Source: Panulirus ornatus (Eukaryota > Arthropoda > Malacostraca > Decapoda > Palinuridae). Taken from it: a DNA stretch of 64,000 bases. The notes under the pieces are model-generated. The model was not told where the DNA came from. It saw nothing but the letters and a program-made list of their open reading frames with translations, and ran no database searches. Of the stretch, positions 11,749 to 24,330 are shown one piece after another. Positions within the stretch are counted from its first letter, which is position 1, and each line of letters opens with the position of its first letter. Where the stretch lies: positions 73,455,935-73,519,934 of the forward strand of contig NC_092225.1 in assembly GCF_036320965.1 (NCBI RefSeq), written 5' to 3'. The position numbers and the translations under genes are program-made.

Positions 11749-12715
11749 TGGTCCAGGTCAGGGCAGGTCGGGGAGGACATGTTGGTCCAGGTTAGGTCGG
11801 GGAGGACATGTTGGTCCAGGTCAGGGTAGGTCGAGGAGGACATGTTGGTCCAGGTCAGGGAAGGTCGGGGAGGACATGTTGGTCCAGGTCAGGGTAGCTC
11901 GAGGAGGACATGTTGGTCCAGGTCAGGGCAGGTCGGGGAGGACATGTTGGTCCAGGTCAGGGTAGGTCGGGGAGGACATGTTGGTCCAAGTCAGGGCAGG
12001 TCGGGGAGGACATGTTGGTCCAGGTCAGGGTAGGTCGAGGAGGACATGATGGTCCAGGTCAGGGTAGGTCGAGGAGGACATGATGGTCCAGATCAGGGTC
12101 GGTGGGGGAGGACATGTTGGTCCAGGTCAGGGTAGGTCGAGGAGGACATGTTGGTCCAGGTCAGGGTCGGTGGGGGAGGACATGTTGGTCCAGGTCAGGG
12201 CAGGTCGGGGAGGACATGTTGGTCCAGGTCAGGGTCGGTGGGGGAGGACATGTTGGTCCAAGTCAGGGCAGGTCGGGGAGGACATGTTGGTCCAGGTCAG
12301 GGTAGGTGGGGGAGGACATGTTGGTCCAGGTCAGGGTCGGTGGGGGAGGACATGTTGGTCCAAGTCAGGGCAGGTCGGGGAGGACATGTTGGTCCAGGTC
12401 AGGGCAGGTCGGGGAGGACATGTTGGTCCAGGTCAGGGCAGGTCGGGGAGGACATGTTGGTCCAGGTCAGGGCAGGTGGGGGAGGACATGTTGGTCCAGG
12501 TCAGGGTAGGTCGAGGAGGACATGTTGGTCCAGGTCAGGGTAGGTCGAGGAGGACATGTTGGTCCAGGTCAGGGCAGTTCGGGGAGGACATGTTGGTCCA
12601 GGTCAGGGTAGGTAGAGGAGGACATGTTGGTCCAGGTCAGGGTAGGTCGGGGAGGACATGTTGGTCCAGGTCAGGGTAGGTAGAGGAGGACATGTTGGTC
12701 CAGGTCAGGGAAGGA
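11749..12715. repeat. 34-bp minisatellite, about 28 copies (GGAGGACATGTTGGTCCAGG)
   Basis: Units contain GGAGGACATGTTGGTCCAGG then TCAGGGNAGGTCGG, exactly 34 bp in most copies. Variants (GGTCGAGG, GGTGGGGG) are distributed in patches, as expected from repeated segmental duplication within the array. All three plus frames are stop-free, giving open frames up to about 200 codons with no biological meaning. Every unit has one AGGTCA. Confidence 0.97.
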
Positions 12716-13900
12716 GGTGGGGAGGAGAAGGAGGGGTGGTGGAGGCGTGAGGCAGAGTGGGAGTGGTCACTGGTTGTAGCGTACACTGGATCGATAGGTG
12801 TGGGTGGCAGAGCGTGGGTGGTGGAGGCGGCTGGGACAGGGGGGCGGTTGGGAAACAGGGAGGGAGCGGGGGCGGGGACAGAGGGAGTGGAGAGGGGCGA
12901 GGACAGAGGTTGTGGAGGGTGGCAAGGGGAGTGACAGGGTGAGGACGGGCAATATATCGACACAGATGCAGGACCTCGTGAGGCACACAGCCCTCGTCAT
13001 AGCACGAGAAGACGGGAGCACCTCACCACAGCCTGCACACCCAGCAAGGTGACCCACCCCACCTGCAGCGATGATATCATACACTTGGTTGTCGCTGTGT
13101 CACCTGAACCCAGCCTCATCCGCTGAATACACCGGCGGGAAACTCGCAAATCGAAACGTGTAGAGAGAAAACTGATAGACTGTCATCTTCCTGATATGGA
13201 CTGTAAGGGGAAGATTTCTGAAGAAATAGATTAGGTGTTAGACACATGGTGTGGAGCGGAAGGGAAGGCAGTCACGAGCGATCCTTACCATGAGAAACGT
13301 CATCATAGCAACCACAGACGCGGGAAATCATCAACCTACTTGCCTGGTACGCCAGCACCCTCAGTGTGGCACAGGCCGCATACCAACACCACACATCTCC
13401 AGCAGACGTTAGTGGAGCAGGCAGGAGTACAACGCAGCGAGCACTGGGAGAACCGACCCTCGCTGTGGCACAGTGTTATAAAGAATGAAAATCACTCTGT
13501 CAAGGATTGGACAACCACAGGGGAAACCCCTGAGGCTGTGGCATATATGTGAATCAACAACAACACTGATGATGAGGACGAAGGTGGGGATTCCTGCAGA
13601 CGTAAAGGTTTGTATCCAGAACTCTTCCTGCAGACACCTGGGAATTATGACCATACCAACGAAGTATGTATTGTTGACTCAACGAAGACACAAAACACGA
13701 CAAGAAGCGACCCACGATAAACAGCACGACTCTCGCCTGACACCCGCCTCTCACTGAGAAATTACGTAACAGAACCACGGACGGTCACCCTGAAGCACAG
13801 ACACAGTGCCCGAAGAACGAGCCAAATAGATAAGAAACATCTCAGCGAGCTACTGCGACAATGCCGTCACGACCTTCACATCATCCCCCCTCCTCACAAG
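12716..13900. other. G-rich stretch, then unassigned sequence
   Basis: 12716-12930 is G/A-rich with many GGG and GGGG runs (quadruplex-capable by eye). From 13050 to 13900 I see no certain feature. It lies directly 5' of a jockey-like RT relic and could contain its eroded 5' half, but I found no endonuclease motif. Confidence 0.4.
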
Positions 13901-13904
13901 GTCT

Positions 13905-14720
13905 AAGAAAGTCATGGTAACATGGATAACGGAACCAGCCATGCCAGAAATTGACAAGAAGGAGTTACCGACTTTTTACCAGGTAGACTCGCTGGAGAAA
14001 ACATTTAGGAAAATGAATAAGCTTATGTTAGAATTTCACCCAGAAGACAATTGTCTCTGTAACCAGAATCGCTTTAGCTTTCGGAGTGCAGGATCATCAC
14101 CTCTGCAGCTGTGATCGCTGTAGGAAAAAATGTAAATCACCCGAGGTCTGGGGATAACGTGCAGTCATGCGAAGGCACATAAGGAAAGCCATTGACCAAG
14201 TGTGGACGAGAGGTTTCCAGCAGAAGCTGTCACAGTTAGGCATGTCACACGTTAGGCATGTCACTACTGTGCAGCTTCCTCAACCAAATGGTACTGCCTC
14301 ATTCTCCATCAACCCTGCAACCGTCACCAAAATAGCCTGCATTGAGCGGTGTCCCCCAAGGTAGCGTCCTGCCACTACCGCTATCTGTAACGTATACAGC
14401 AGACAATCTCCTCCCACCATGAAGCAACGTGAGCAAGGCCATTTATCCCGAGACAACACAACTCAAAGATCAATCTGTGACGACATGCCTCACAAGACAT
14501 CCACTTAGTACAGTCTGCGGCATCCAGACTCAAATAGCTTCAAAAGAGATTGGAAAATAGATTCAAACATGAACCAATTCAAGCTTGTAGCAACGACGTA
14601 ACCACAGAGGGTAACCAGACAATGCACCAGAAGAGCTCTGAAATCCTGAACCACACACACACTAACAGTATGAAAGGCAGTGGTAGAACAAAACAGTAGA
14701 ACCGCCCTAGGTAGAGCAGC
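13905..14720 (+). mobile_element. jockey-like LINE reverse transcriptase relic
   Basis: Plus-strand frames show consecutive RT blocks in the right order: LPTFYQVDSLEKTFRKM then NQNRFSFRSAGSSPLQL (13950-14113; equivalent of the N-terminal fingers and the GFR-TT-L block), RKAIDQVWTRGFQQKLSQLG (14180-14240; motif A), then a decayed TKI-C--GVPQGSVLP block (14325-14385; motif B), followed by YTADN near 14392. Stops and frameshifts separate the blocks, and no intact catalytic YADD is present. It is an old dead copy. It may be related to the RNase H relic at 7.6 kb, but the two do not overlap and cannot be compared. Confidence 0.65.
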
Positions 14721-14814
14721 CCTGGCTAGCTAGTGCAGGTTCTGGCACCTGCCGGAGAGGCCACAGTTCCACCTGCCCATATTGAACCTGCTCCACAATA
14801 CCCACAAACCTCGC

Positions 14815-14957
14815 CTCCAAATGACACTAGATGAGAAATAAGGCATCTAGGTCCCAAATGACACTAGATGAGAAGTAAGGCATCTAGGTCCCAAATGACA
14901 CTAGATGAGAAATAAGGCATCTAGGTCCCAAATGACACTAGATGAGAAATAAAGCTC
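14815..14957. repeat. 37-bp minisatellite, about 4 copies (CCAAATGACACTAGATGAGA)
   Basis: Four near-identical units, CCAAATGACACTAGATGAGA followed by AATAAGGCATCTAGGTC, just downstream of the RT relic. It may have arisen within the 3' part of that element. Confidence 0.93.
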
Positions 14958-15579
14958 TAAGGTTCTTCGCGAATGAGAAATACTCGACATCGAAAATGCC
15001 AAAGAACAGTATCAGTGATTTTAACCCATTCGCACCACCTGCTTGTGGGAAGGCATTCTAAATATATAACAGGAAGTAGAAGACAACAGAGGCCCTCACT
15101 ACCCACACCACCAAGACCCACGCACCAACCTAAATGTGGGATTCGCCTGGTTCATACGGAGCCTCACAACCCTGAGAGAGGCTCCAAACATCCATCACTT
15201 TACATGATAAACAACTTTAAGTTTAGCTCAGTCGACTTCCTTCCCAAACCAAGACACATCACCGTAACTCCCGCACCCCACCACCTGGTTGTACGTACGT
15301 ATACATCAGACTACACAGGTCACGGTAGCACCATACATATACATCTGTACACACAACAACTGTCTTCCGTCTGTACCGTCCTGAGGGGGAGACAGAGCCA
15401 GGTGACGGGGAGGGCGAGGACGGAGGGAGAGTGGAAGGGGAGGGGGTTGCGTACGACAGGGAAAGGGGGGGGGGGAGCGGCAGGGCCAGGGAACCAGACT
15501 ATATCTTTCACGTTGGAAGAAGTAAACACGAGTTATAGCTCAGCCAGGACTTACGGTGGTCGTACGCTTACGTGTTGAA

Positions 15580-15580
<1 letters not shown>
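14958..15580. other. unassigned 201-codon open frame
   Basis: An open frame (14973-15578, +) of 201 codons has no recognisable domain. Its C-terminal part crosses a G-rich low-complexity tract. Composition and lack of motifs make a gene unlikely. Confidence 0.25.
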
Positions 15581-15581
<1 letters not shown>

Positions 15582-15610
<29 letters not shown>

Positions 15611-15745
15611 TGGTGCAACGATGGTTGGTGCCCCTGACGCTGGAGGTAGTGTGTTGCTGGTTGGTTGGTGCCCCTGACACTGGAGGTAATGTGTCAGGGG
15701 TTGGTTGGTTGGTGCCCCTGACGGTGTACAGTGTGGGTCAGGCCA
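15582..15745. repeat. (GT)n microsatellite and three imperfect 47-bp repeats
   Basis: About 14 GT units, followed by three copies of a segment containing GGTTGGTGCCCCTGAC. Confidence 0.85.
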
Positions 15746-16194
15746 CAGTGTACACGAGGATCTGCCAGCGTTATTACGGATGTCGACACCTTCAGTGCGG
15801 CCCGAGCCCGCCATCCCGTGTGTTGTCGCCGCTCTGGTCTCCCTGTCGTCCAGCTGCCATGAATATTTCACCTTCGTTTAGTTTATATTTCATTAGCTAT
15901 GCATCCGACCGCTGGTGTAGCCTGGATAATTCTTTGTCAAGATTGATGCCATCACGGCCACAGAAGCAGGGAGTCATCTGCAAACAACATTAGTGGGATT
16001 CGATCCCCCCGTGGTAAGGTGGTTTTACATCCATCTGGAGTGACGGAAGCCTGAGACCCAGCCTGGACGCCATTAGATGCTTGTGTCCAGCTGGTGGAGG
16101 TGCCTCAGGTGTGTGTTGTCTCCTCCTCTGCTGACTGTGAGTTTCCCGCCCATCGAAGGAGCTTTGCTCTCGTACGTAAACATATGCACGAGAA
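15746..16194. other. unassigned sequence
   Basis: No gene recognised. GGGATTCGATCCC near 15994 resembles a tRNA T-arm but has no partner A box. Confidence 0.4.
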
Positions 16195-17185
<991 letters not shown>

Positions 17186-20100
17186 AGGGACGCAGAGGGT
17201 CAGGGACGCAGGATTGTTGGGGCAAAGTGACAGGGACGCAGGATTGTTAGGGCAAAGTGTCAGGCACGCAGGATTGTAGGGGCAAAGTGTCAGGGACGCA
17301 GGATTGTTGGGGCAAAGTGTCAGGGACGCAGGATTGTTGGGGCAAAGTGTCAGGGACGCAGGATTGTTGGGGCAAAGTGTCAGGGACGCAGTATTGTTGG
17401 GGCAAAGTGTCAGGGACGCAGGATTGTTGGGGCAAGGTGTCAGGGACGCAGGATTGCTGGGGCAAAGGGTCAGGGACGCAGGATTGTTGGGGCAAAGGGT
17501 CAGGGACGCAGGATTGTTGGGGCAAAGGGTCAGGGACGCAGGATTGTTGGGGCAAAGTGTCAGGGACGCAGGATTGTTGGGGCAAAGGGTCAGGCACGCA
17601 GGATTGTTGGGGCAAAGTGTCAGGGACGCAGGATTGTTGGGGCAAAGTGTCAGGGACGCAGGATTGTTGGGGCAAAGTGTCAGGGACGCAGGATTGTTGG
17701 GGCAAAGTGTCAGGGACGCAGGATTGTTGGGGCAAAGGGTCAGGGACGCAGGATTGTTGGGGCAAAGTGTCAGGGACGCAGGATTGTTGGGGCAAAGTGT
17801 CAGGGACGCAGGATTGTTGGGGCAAAGTGTCAGGGACGCAGGATTGTTGGGGCAAAGGGTCAGGCACGCAGGATTGTTGGGGCAAAGTGTCAGGGACGCA
17901 GGATTGTTGGGGCAAAGTGTCAGGGACGCAGGATTGTTGGGGCAAAGTGTCAGGCACGCAGGATTGTTGGGGCAAAGTGTCAGGCACGCAGGATTGTTGG
18001 GGCAAAGTGTCAGGGACGCAGGATTGTTGGGGCAAAGTGTCAGGGACGCAGGATTGTTGGGGCAAAGTGTCAGGCACGCAGGATTGTTGGGGCAAAGGGT
18101 CAGGCACGCAGGATTGTTGGGGCAAAGTGTCAGGGACGCAGGATTGTTGGGGCAAAGTGTCAGGGACGCAGGATTGTTGGGGCAAAGTGTCAGGGACGCA
18201 GGATTGTTGGGGCAAAGTGTCAGGGACGCAGGATTGTTGGGGCAAAGTGTCAGGGACGCAGGATTGTTGGGGCAAAGTGTCAGGGACGCAGGATTGTTGG
18301 GGCAAAGGGTCAGGGACGCAGGATTGTTGGGGCAAAGGGTCAGGGACGCAGGATTGTTGGGGCAAAGTGTCAGGGACGCAGGATTGTTGGGGCAAAGTGT
18401 CAGGGACGCAGGATTGTTGGGGCAAAGTGTCAGGGACGCAGGATTGTTGGGGCAAAGTGTCAGGGACGCAGGATTGTTGGGGCAAAGGGTCAGGCACGCA
18501 GGATTGTTGGGGCAAAGTGTCAGGGACGCAGGATTGTTGGGGCAAAGTGTCAGGGACGCAGGATTGTTGGGGCAAAGGGTCAGGCACGCAGGATTGTTGG
18601 GGCAAAGTGTCAGGCACGCAGGATTGTTGGGGCAAAGGTAGGATTGTTGGGGCAAAGTGTCAGGGACGCAGGATTGTTGGGGCAAAGTGTCAGGGACGCA
18701 GGATTGTTGGGGCAAAGTGTCAGGCACGCAGGATTGTTGGGGCAAAGTGTCAGGGGACGCAGGATTGTTGGGGCAAAGTGTCAGGGACGCAGGATTGTTG
18801 GGGCAAAGTGGTCAGGGACGCAGGATTGTTGGTGGCAAAGTGTCAGGGACGCAGGATTGTTGGGGCAAAGTGTCAGGGACGCCAGGATTGTTGGGGCAAA
18901 GTGTCAGGGACGCAGGATTGTTGGGGCAAAGTGTCAGTCAGGGACGCAGGATTGTTGGGGCAAAGGGTCAGGGACGCAGGATGTTGGGGCAAAGGGTCAG
19001 GGACGCAGGATTGTTGGGGCAAAGTGTCAGGCACGCAGGATTGTTGGGGCAAGTGTCAGGGACGCAGGATTGTTGGGGCAAAGTGTCAGGACGCAGGATT
19101 GTTGGGGCAAAGGGTCAGGCACGCAGGATTGTTGGGGCAAAGTGTCAGGGACGCAGGATTGTTGGGGCAAAGTGTCAGGGACGCAGGATTGCTGGGGCAA
19201 AGGGTCAGGCACGCAGGATTGTTGGGGCAAAGTGTCAGGGACGCAGGATTGTTGGGGCAAAGTGTCAGGACGCAGGATTGTTGGGGCAAAGTGTCAGGAC
19301 GCAGGATTGTTGGGGCAAAGTGTCAGGACGCAGGATTGTTGGGGCAAAGTGTCAGCACGCAGGATTGTTGGGGCAAAGTGTCAGGACGCAGGATTGTTGG
19401 GGCAAAGGGTCAGGCACGCAGGATTGTTGGGGCAAAGTGTCAGGCACGCAGGATTGTTGGGGCAAAGTGTCAGGGACGCAGGATTGTTGGGGCAAAGTGT
19501 CAGGCACGCAGGATTGTTGGGGCAAGTGTCAGGGACGCAGGATGTTGGGGCAAAGTGTCAGGACGCAGGATTGTTGGGGCAAAGTGTCAGGCACGCAGGA
19601 TTGTTGGGGCAAAGTGTCAGGCACGCAGGATTGTTGGGGCAAAGTGTCAGGCACGCAGGATTGTTGGGGCAAAGTGTCAGCACGCAGGATTGTTGGGGCA
19701 AAGTGTCAGGGACGCAGGATTGTTGGGGCAAAGTGTCAGGACGCAGGATTGTTGGGGCAAAGTGTCAGCACGCAGGATTGTTGGGGCAAAGTGTCAGGCA
19801 CGCAGGATTGTTGGGGCAAAGTGTCAGGGACGCCAGGATTGTTGGGGCAAAGTGTCAGGCACGCAGGATTGTTGGGGCAAAGTGTCAGGACGCAGGATTG
19901 TTGGGGCAAAGTGTCAGGGACGCAGGATTGTTGGGGCAAAGTGTCAGGACGCAGGATTGTTGGGGCAAAGTGTCAGGCACGCAGGATTGTTGGGGCAAAG
20001 TGTCAGGACGCAGGATTGTTGGGGCAAAGTGTCAGGCACGCAGGATTGTAGGGGCAAAGTGTCAGGCACGCAGGATTGTTGGGGCAAAGTGTCAGGACGC

Positions 20101-23100
20101 AGGATTGTTGGGGCAAAGTGTCAGGACGCAGGATTGTTGGTGGCAAAGTGTCAGGCACGCAGGATTGTTGGGGCAAAGTGTCAGCACGCAGGATTGTTGG
20201 GGCAAAGTGTCAGGCACGCAGGATTGTTGGGGCAAAGTGTCAGCACGCAGGATTGTTGGGGCAAAGTGTCAGGGACGCTGGATTGTTGGGGCAAAGTGTC
20301 AGGCACGCAGGATTGTTGGGGCAAAGGGTCAGGCACGCAGGATTGTTGGGGCAAAGTGTCAGGACGCAGGATTGTTGGGGCAAAGTGTCAGCACGCAGGA
20401 TTGTTGGGGCAAAGTGTCAGGACGCAGGATTGTTGGGGCAAAGTGTCAGGGACGCAGGATTGTTGGGGCAAAGTGTCAGGCACGCAGGATTGTTGGGGCA
20501 AAAGTGTCTGGGACGCAGGATTGTTGGGGCAAAGTGTCAGCACGCAGGATTGTTGGGGCAAAGTGTCAGGCACGCAGGATTGTTGGGGCAAAGTGTCAGG
20601 CACGCAGGATTGTTGGGGCAAAGTGTCAGGCACGCAGGATTGTTGGGGCAAAGTGTCAGGACGCAGGATTGTTGGGGCAAAGTGTCAGCACGCAGGATTG
20701 TTGGGGCAAAGTGTCAGCACGCAGGATTGTTGGGGCAAAGTGTCAGGCACGCAGGATTGTTGGGGCAAAGGGTCAGGCACGCAGGATTGTAGGGGCAAAG
20801 TGTCAGGCACGCAGGATTGTTGGGGCAAAGTGTCAGGCACGCAGGATTGTTGGGGCAAAGTGTCAGCACGCAGGATTGTTGGGGCAAAGTGTCAGGACGC
20901 AGGATTGTTGGGGCAAAGTGTCAGGCACGCAGGATTGTTGGGGCAAGTGTCAGGCACGCAGGATTGTTGGGGCAAAGGGTCAGGCACGCAGGATTGTTGG
21001 GGCAAAGTGTCAGGACGCAGGATTGTTGGTGGCAAAGTGTCAGGGACGCAGGATGTTGGGGCAAAGTGTCAGGACGCAGGATTGTTGGGGCAAAGTGTCA
21101 GGACGCAGGATTGTTGGGGCAAAGTGTCAGGGACGCCAGGATTGTTGGGGCAAGTGTCAGGGACGCAGGATTGTTGGGGCAAAGTGTCAGGGACGCAGGA
21201 TTGTTGGGGCAAAGGGTCAGGCACGCAGGATTGTTGGGGCAAAGTGTCAGCACGCAGGATTGTTGGGGCAAAGTGTCAGGCACGCAGGATTGTTGGGGCA
21301 AAGTGTCAGGCACGCAGGATTGTTGGTGGCAAAGTGTCAGGGACGCTGGATTGTTGGGGCAAAGTGTCAGGCACGCAGGATTGTTGGGGCAAAGTGTCAG
21401 GCACGCAGGATTGTTGGGGCAAGTGTCAGGGACGCAGGATGTTGGGGCAAAGTGTCAGGACGCAGGATTGTTGGGGCAAAGTGTCAGCACGCAGGATTGT
21501 TGGGGCAAAGTGTCAGGCACGCAGGATTGTTGGGGCAAAGTGTCAGGACGCAGGATTGTTGGGGCAAAGGGTCAGGCACGCAGGATTGTTGGTGGCAAAG
21601 TGTCAGGGACGCTGGATTGTTGGGGCAAAGTGTCAGGACGCAGGATTGTTGGGGCAAAGTGTCAGGACGCAGGATTGTTGGGGCAAAGTGTCAGGACGCA
21701 GGATTGTTGGGGCAAAGTGTCAGGCACGCAGGATTGTTGGGGCAAAGTGTCAGCACGCAGGATTGTTGGGGCAAAGGGTCAGGGACGCAGGATTGTTGGG
21801 GCAAAGTGTCAGGACGCAGGATTGTTGGGGCAAAGTGTCAGGACGCAGGATTGTTGGGGCAAGTGTCAGGGACGCAGGATTGTTGGGGCAAAGTGTCAGG
21901 CACGCAGGATTGTTGGGGCAAAGTGTCAGGGACGCTGGATTGTTGGGGCAAAGTGTCAGGGACGCAGGATTGTTGGGGCAAGTGTCAGGGACGCAGGATG
22001 TTGGGGCAAAGTGTCAGGACGCAGGATTGTTGGGGCAAAGTGTCAGGACGCAGGATTGTTGGGGCAAAGTGTCAGGACGCAGGATTGTTGGGGCAAAGTG
22101 TCAGGACGCAGGATTGTTGGGGCAAAGTGTCAGGACGCAGGATTGTTGGGGCAAAGTGTCAGGGACGCAGGATTGTTGGGGCAAAGTGTCAGGGACGCAG
22201 GATTGTTGGGGCAAAGTGTCAGGGACGCTGGATTGTTGGGGCAAAGTGTCAGGACGCAGGATTGTTGGGGCAAAGGGTCAGGCACGCAGGATTGTTGGGG
22301 CAAAGTGTCAGGGACGCAGGATTGTTGGGGCAAAGTGTCAGGCACGCAGGATTGTTGGGGCAAAGTGTCAGGACGCAGGATTGTTGGTGGCAAAGTGTCA
22401 GGACGCAGGATTGTTGGGGCAAAGTGTCAGGGACGCAGGATGTTGGGGCAAAGTGTCAGGGACGCAGGATTGTTGGGGCAAAGTGTCAGGGACGCAGGAT
22501 TGTTGGGGCAAAGTGTCAGGACGCAGGATTGTTGGGGCAAAGGTCAGGGACGCAGGATGTTGGGGCAAAGTGTCAGGACGCAGGATTGTTGGGGCAAGTG
22601 TCAGGGACGCCAGGATTGTTGGGGCAAAGTGTCAGGCACGCAGGATTGTTGGGGCAAAGGGTCAGGCACGCAGGATTGTTGGGGCAAAGGGTCAGGCACG
22701 CAGGATTGTTGGGGCAAGTGTCAGGGACGCCAGGATTGTTGGGGCAAAGTGTCAGGACGCAGGATTGTTGGGGCAAAGTGTCAGGGACGCCAGGATTGTT
22801 GGGGCAAAGTGTCAGGACGCAGGATTGTTGGGGCAAAGGGTCAGGCACGCAGGATTGTTGGGGCAAAGTGTCAGGACGCAGGATTGTTGGGGCAAAGTGT
22901 CAGGGACGCAGGATGTTGGGGCAAAGTGTCAGGGACGCTGGATTGTTGGGGCAAAGTGTCAGGGACGCAGGATTGTTGGGGCAAAGTGTCAGGACGCAGG
23001 ATTGTTGGGGCAAAGTGTCAGGACGCAGGATTGTTGGGGCAAAGTGTCAGGACGCAGGATTGTTGGGGCAAAGTGTCAGGGACGCAGGATTGTTGGGGCA

Positions 23101-23842
23101 AAGTGTCAGCACGCAGGATTGTTGGGGCAAAGTGTCAGGCACGCAGGATTGTTGGGGCAAAGTGTCAGGACGCAGGATTGTTGGGGCAAAGTGTCAGGGA
23201 CGCAGGATTGTTGGGGCAAAGTGTCAGGACGCAGGATTGTTGGGGCAAGTGTCAGGGACGCCAGGATTGTTGGGGCAAGTGTCAGGGACGCTGGATTGTT
23301 GGGGCAAAGTGTCAGGACGCAGGATTGTTGGGGCAAAGTGTCAGGACGCAGGATTGTTGGGGCAAAGTGTCAGGGACGCAGGATTGTTGGGGCAAAGTGT
23401 CAGGCACGCAGGATTGTTGGGGCAAAGTGTCAGGACGCAGGATTGTTGGGGCAAAGGGTCAGGCACGCAGGATTGTTGGGGCAAAGTGTCAGGGACGCCA
23501 GGATTGTTGGGGCAAAGTGTCAGGCACGCAGGATTGTTGGGGCAAAGTGTCAGGCACGCAGGATTGTTGGGGCAAAGTGTCAGGGACGCTGGATTGTTGG
23601 GGCAAGTGTCAGGGACGCCAGGATTGTTGGGGCAAAGGGTCAGGCACGCAGGATTGTTGGGGCAAAAGTGTCTGGGACGCAGGATTGTTGGGGCAAAGTG
23701 TCAGGGACGCCAGGATTGTTGGGGCAAGTGTCAGGGACGCTGGATTGTTGGGGCAAGTGTCAGGGACGCCAGGATTGTTGGGGCAAAGTGTCAGGCACGC
23801 AGGATTGTTGGGGCAAAGTGTCAGCACGCAGGATTGTTGGGG
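17186..23842. repeat. 30-bp tandem array, about 220 copies, 6.66 kb (CAGGGACGCAGGATTGTTGG)
   Basis: The unit is CAGGGACGCAGGATTGTTGG followed by GGCAAAGTGT. From 17281 to about 18635 units are exactly 30 bp with only substitutions (CAGGGAC or CAGGCAC; GTGT or GGGT). A truncated unit sits at about 18636-18655. From about 18750 to the right end, 29-, 30- and 31-bp units are mixed: CAGGACGC, CAGCACGC, CGCCAGG, CGCTGG, GGATGTTGG, GGCAAGTGT and GGTGGCAAAG variants. Because the unit is 30 bp and stop-free in several frames, frames of up to 2198 codons (+) and 525 codons (-) are open, reading 10-residue periodic peptides. No start context, signal peptide or non-repeat domain supports a protein. Confidence 0.98.
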
Positions 23843-24330
23843 AGATGTGTTGACGAGGCTGACAGGTATAGACTCTGAGGACAAGATAATGGCGAGCTTT
23901 GATCTGGTAGCTTTCTATTCCTGTGGATAAAGCCACAGAGTAGTGAGGACAACACAGACGACGAAGCCCTACCCATTATGTGCGGCAGATTATGTAGGAT
24001 TGGTATCATTATGCATGACTCAGCCCCGTTTTCTTTCAAGCAACAGCACAACGGATTACCACTGGAGTCACTGGTGAGTGCAGTGTTGTCTAGCCAGGTC
24101 AGGAAAGCATTGGAAGAGGAGGAATTGTTGAGGACAACATGGAGGAACACAGCTTGGTTGAGACACCTGGGCGATATCCTGCTCGTTATTCCTCAAGAAA
24201 TAGACGTGGACTGTAAACTGACGATGATAAACAACATACAAACAAGAATATGATTCACCGTAGAAGAAGCGGAGGATGGACATATTACTTTTTTGGATTT
24301 AAAAATATGTATAGTGCTCTCTGTGAGCGG
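23843..24330 (+). mobile_element. Penelope-like element, reverse transcriptase fragment
   Basis: Starting at the last array base, the plus strand reads LTRLTGIDSEDKIMASFDLVAFY (motif A region), then FSFKQQHNGLPLESLVSAVL (motif B; GLPMGS-like in the family), then AWLRHLGDILLVIP (motif C; the usual RYVDD-F is degenerate), then FTVEEAEDGHITFLDLKI (the FLD motif typical of Penelope-like RTs). There is a frameshift between motifs A and B and a stop before FTVEE. The N-terminal RT half is absent: the array boundary cuts it off. No GIY-YIG domain was seen downstream. Family call is from motif order and the FLD block; it is established knowledge that Penelope-like RTs carry this arrangement. Confidence 0.65.

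Noticed and set aside
11842..12679. Overlapping glycine- and serine-rich frames of up to 199 codons
   Set aside because: All three plus frames are open over the 34-bp minisatellite; no gene evidence.
15990..16060. GGGATTCGATCCC resembling a tRNA T-arm
   Set aside because: No A box at tRNA spacing on either strand and no acceptor stem pairing.
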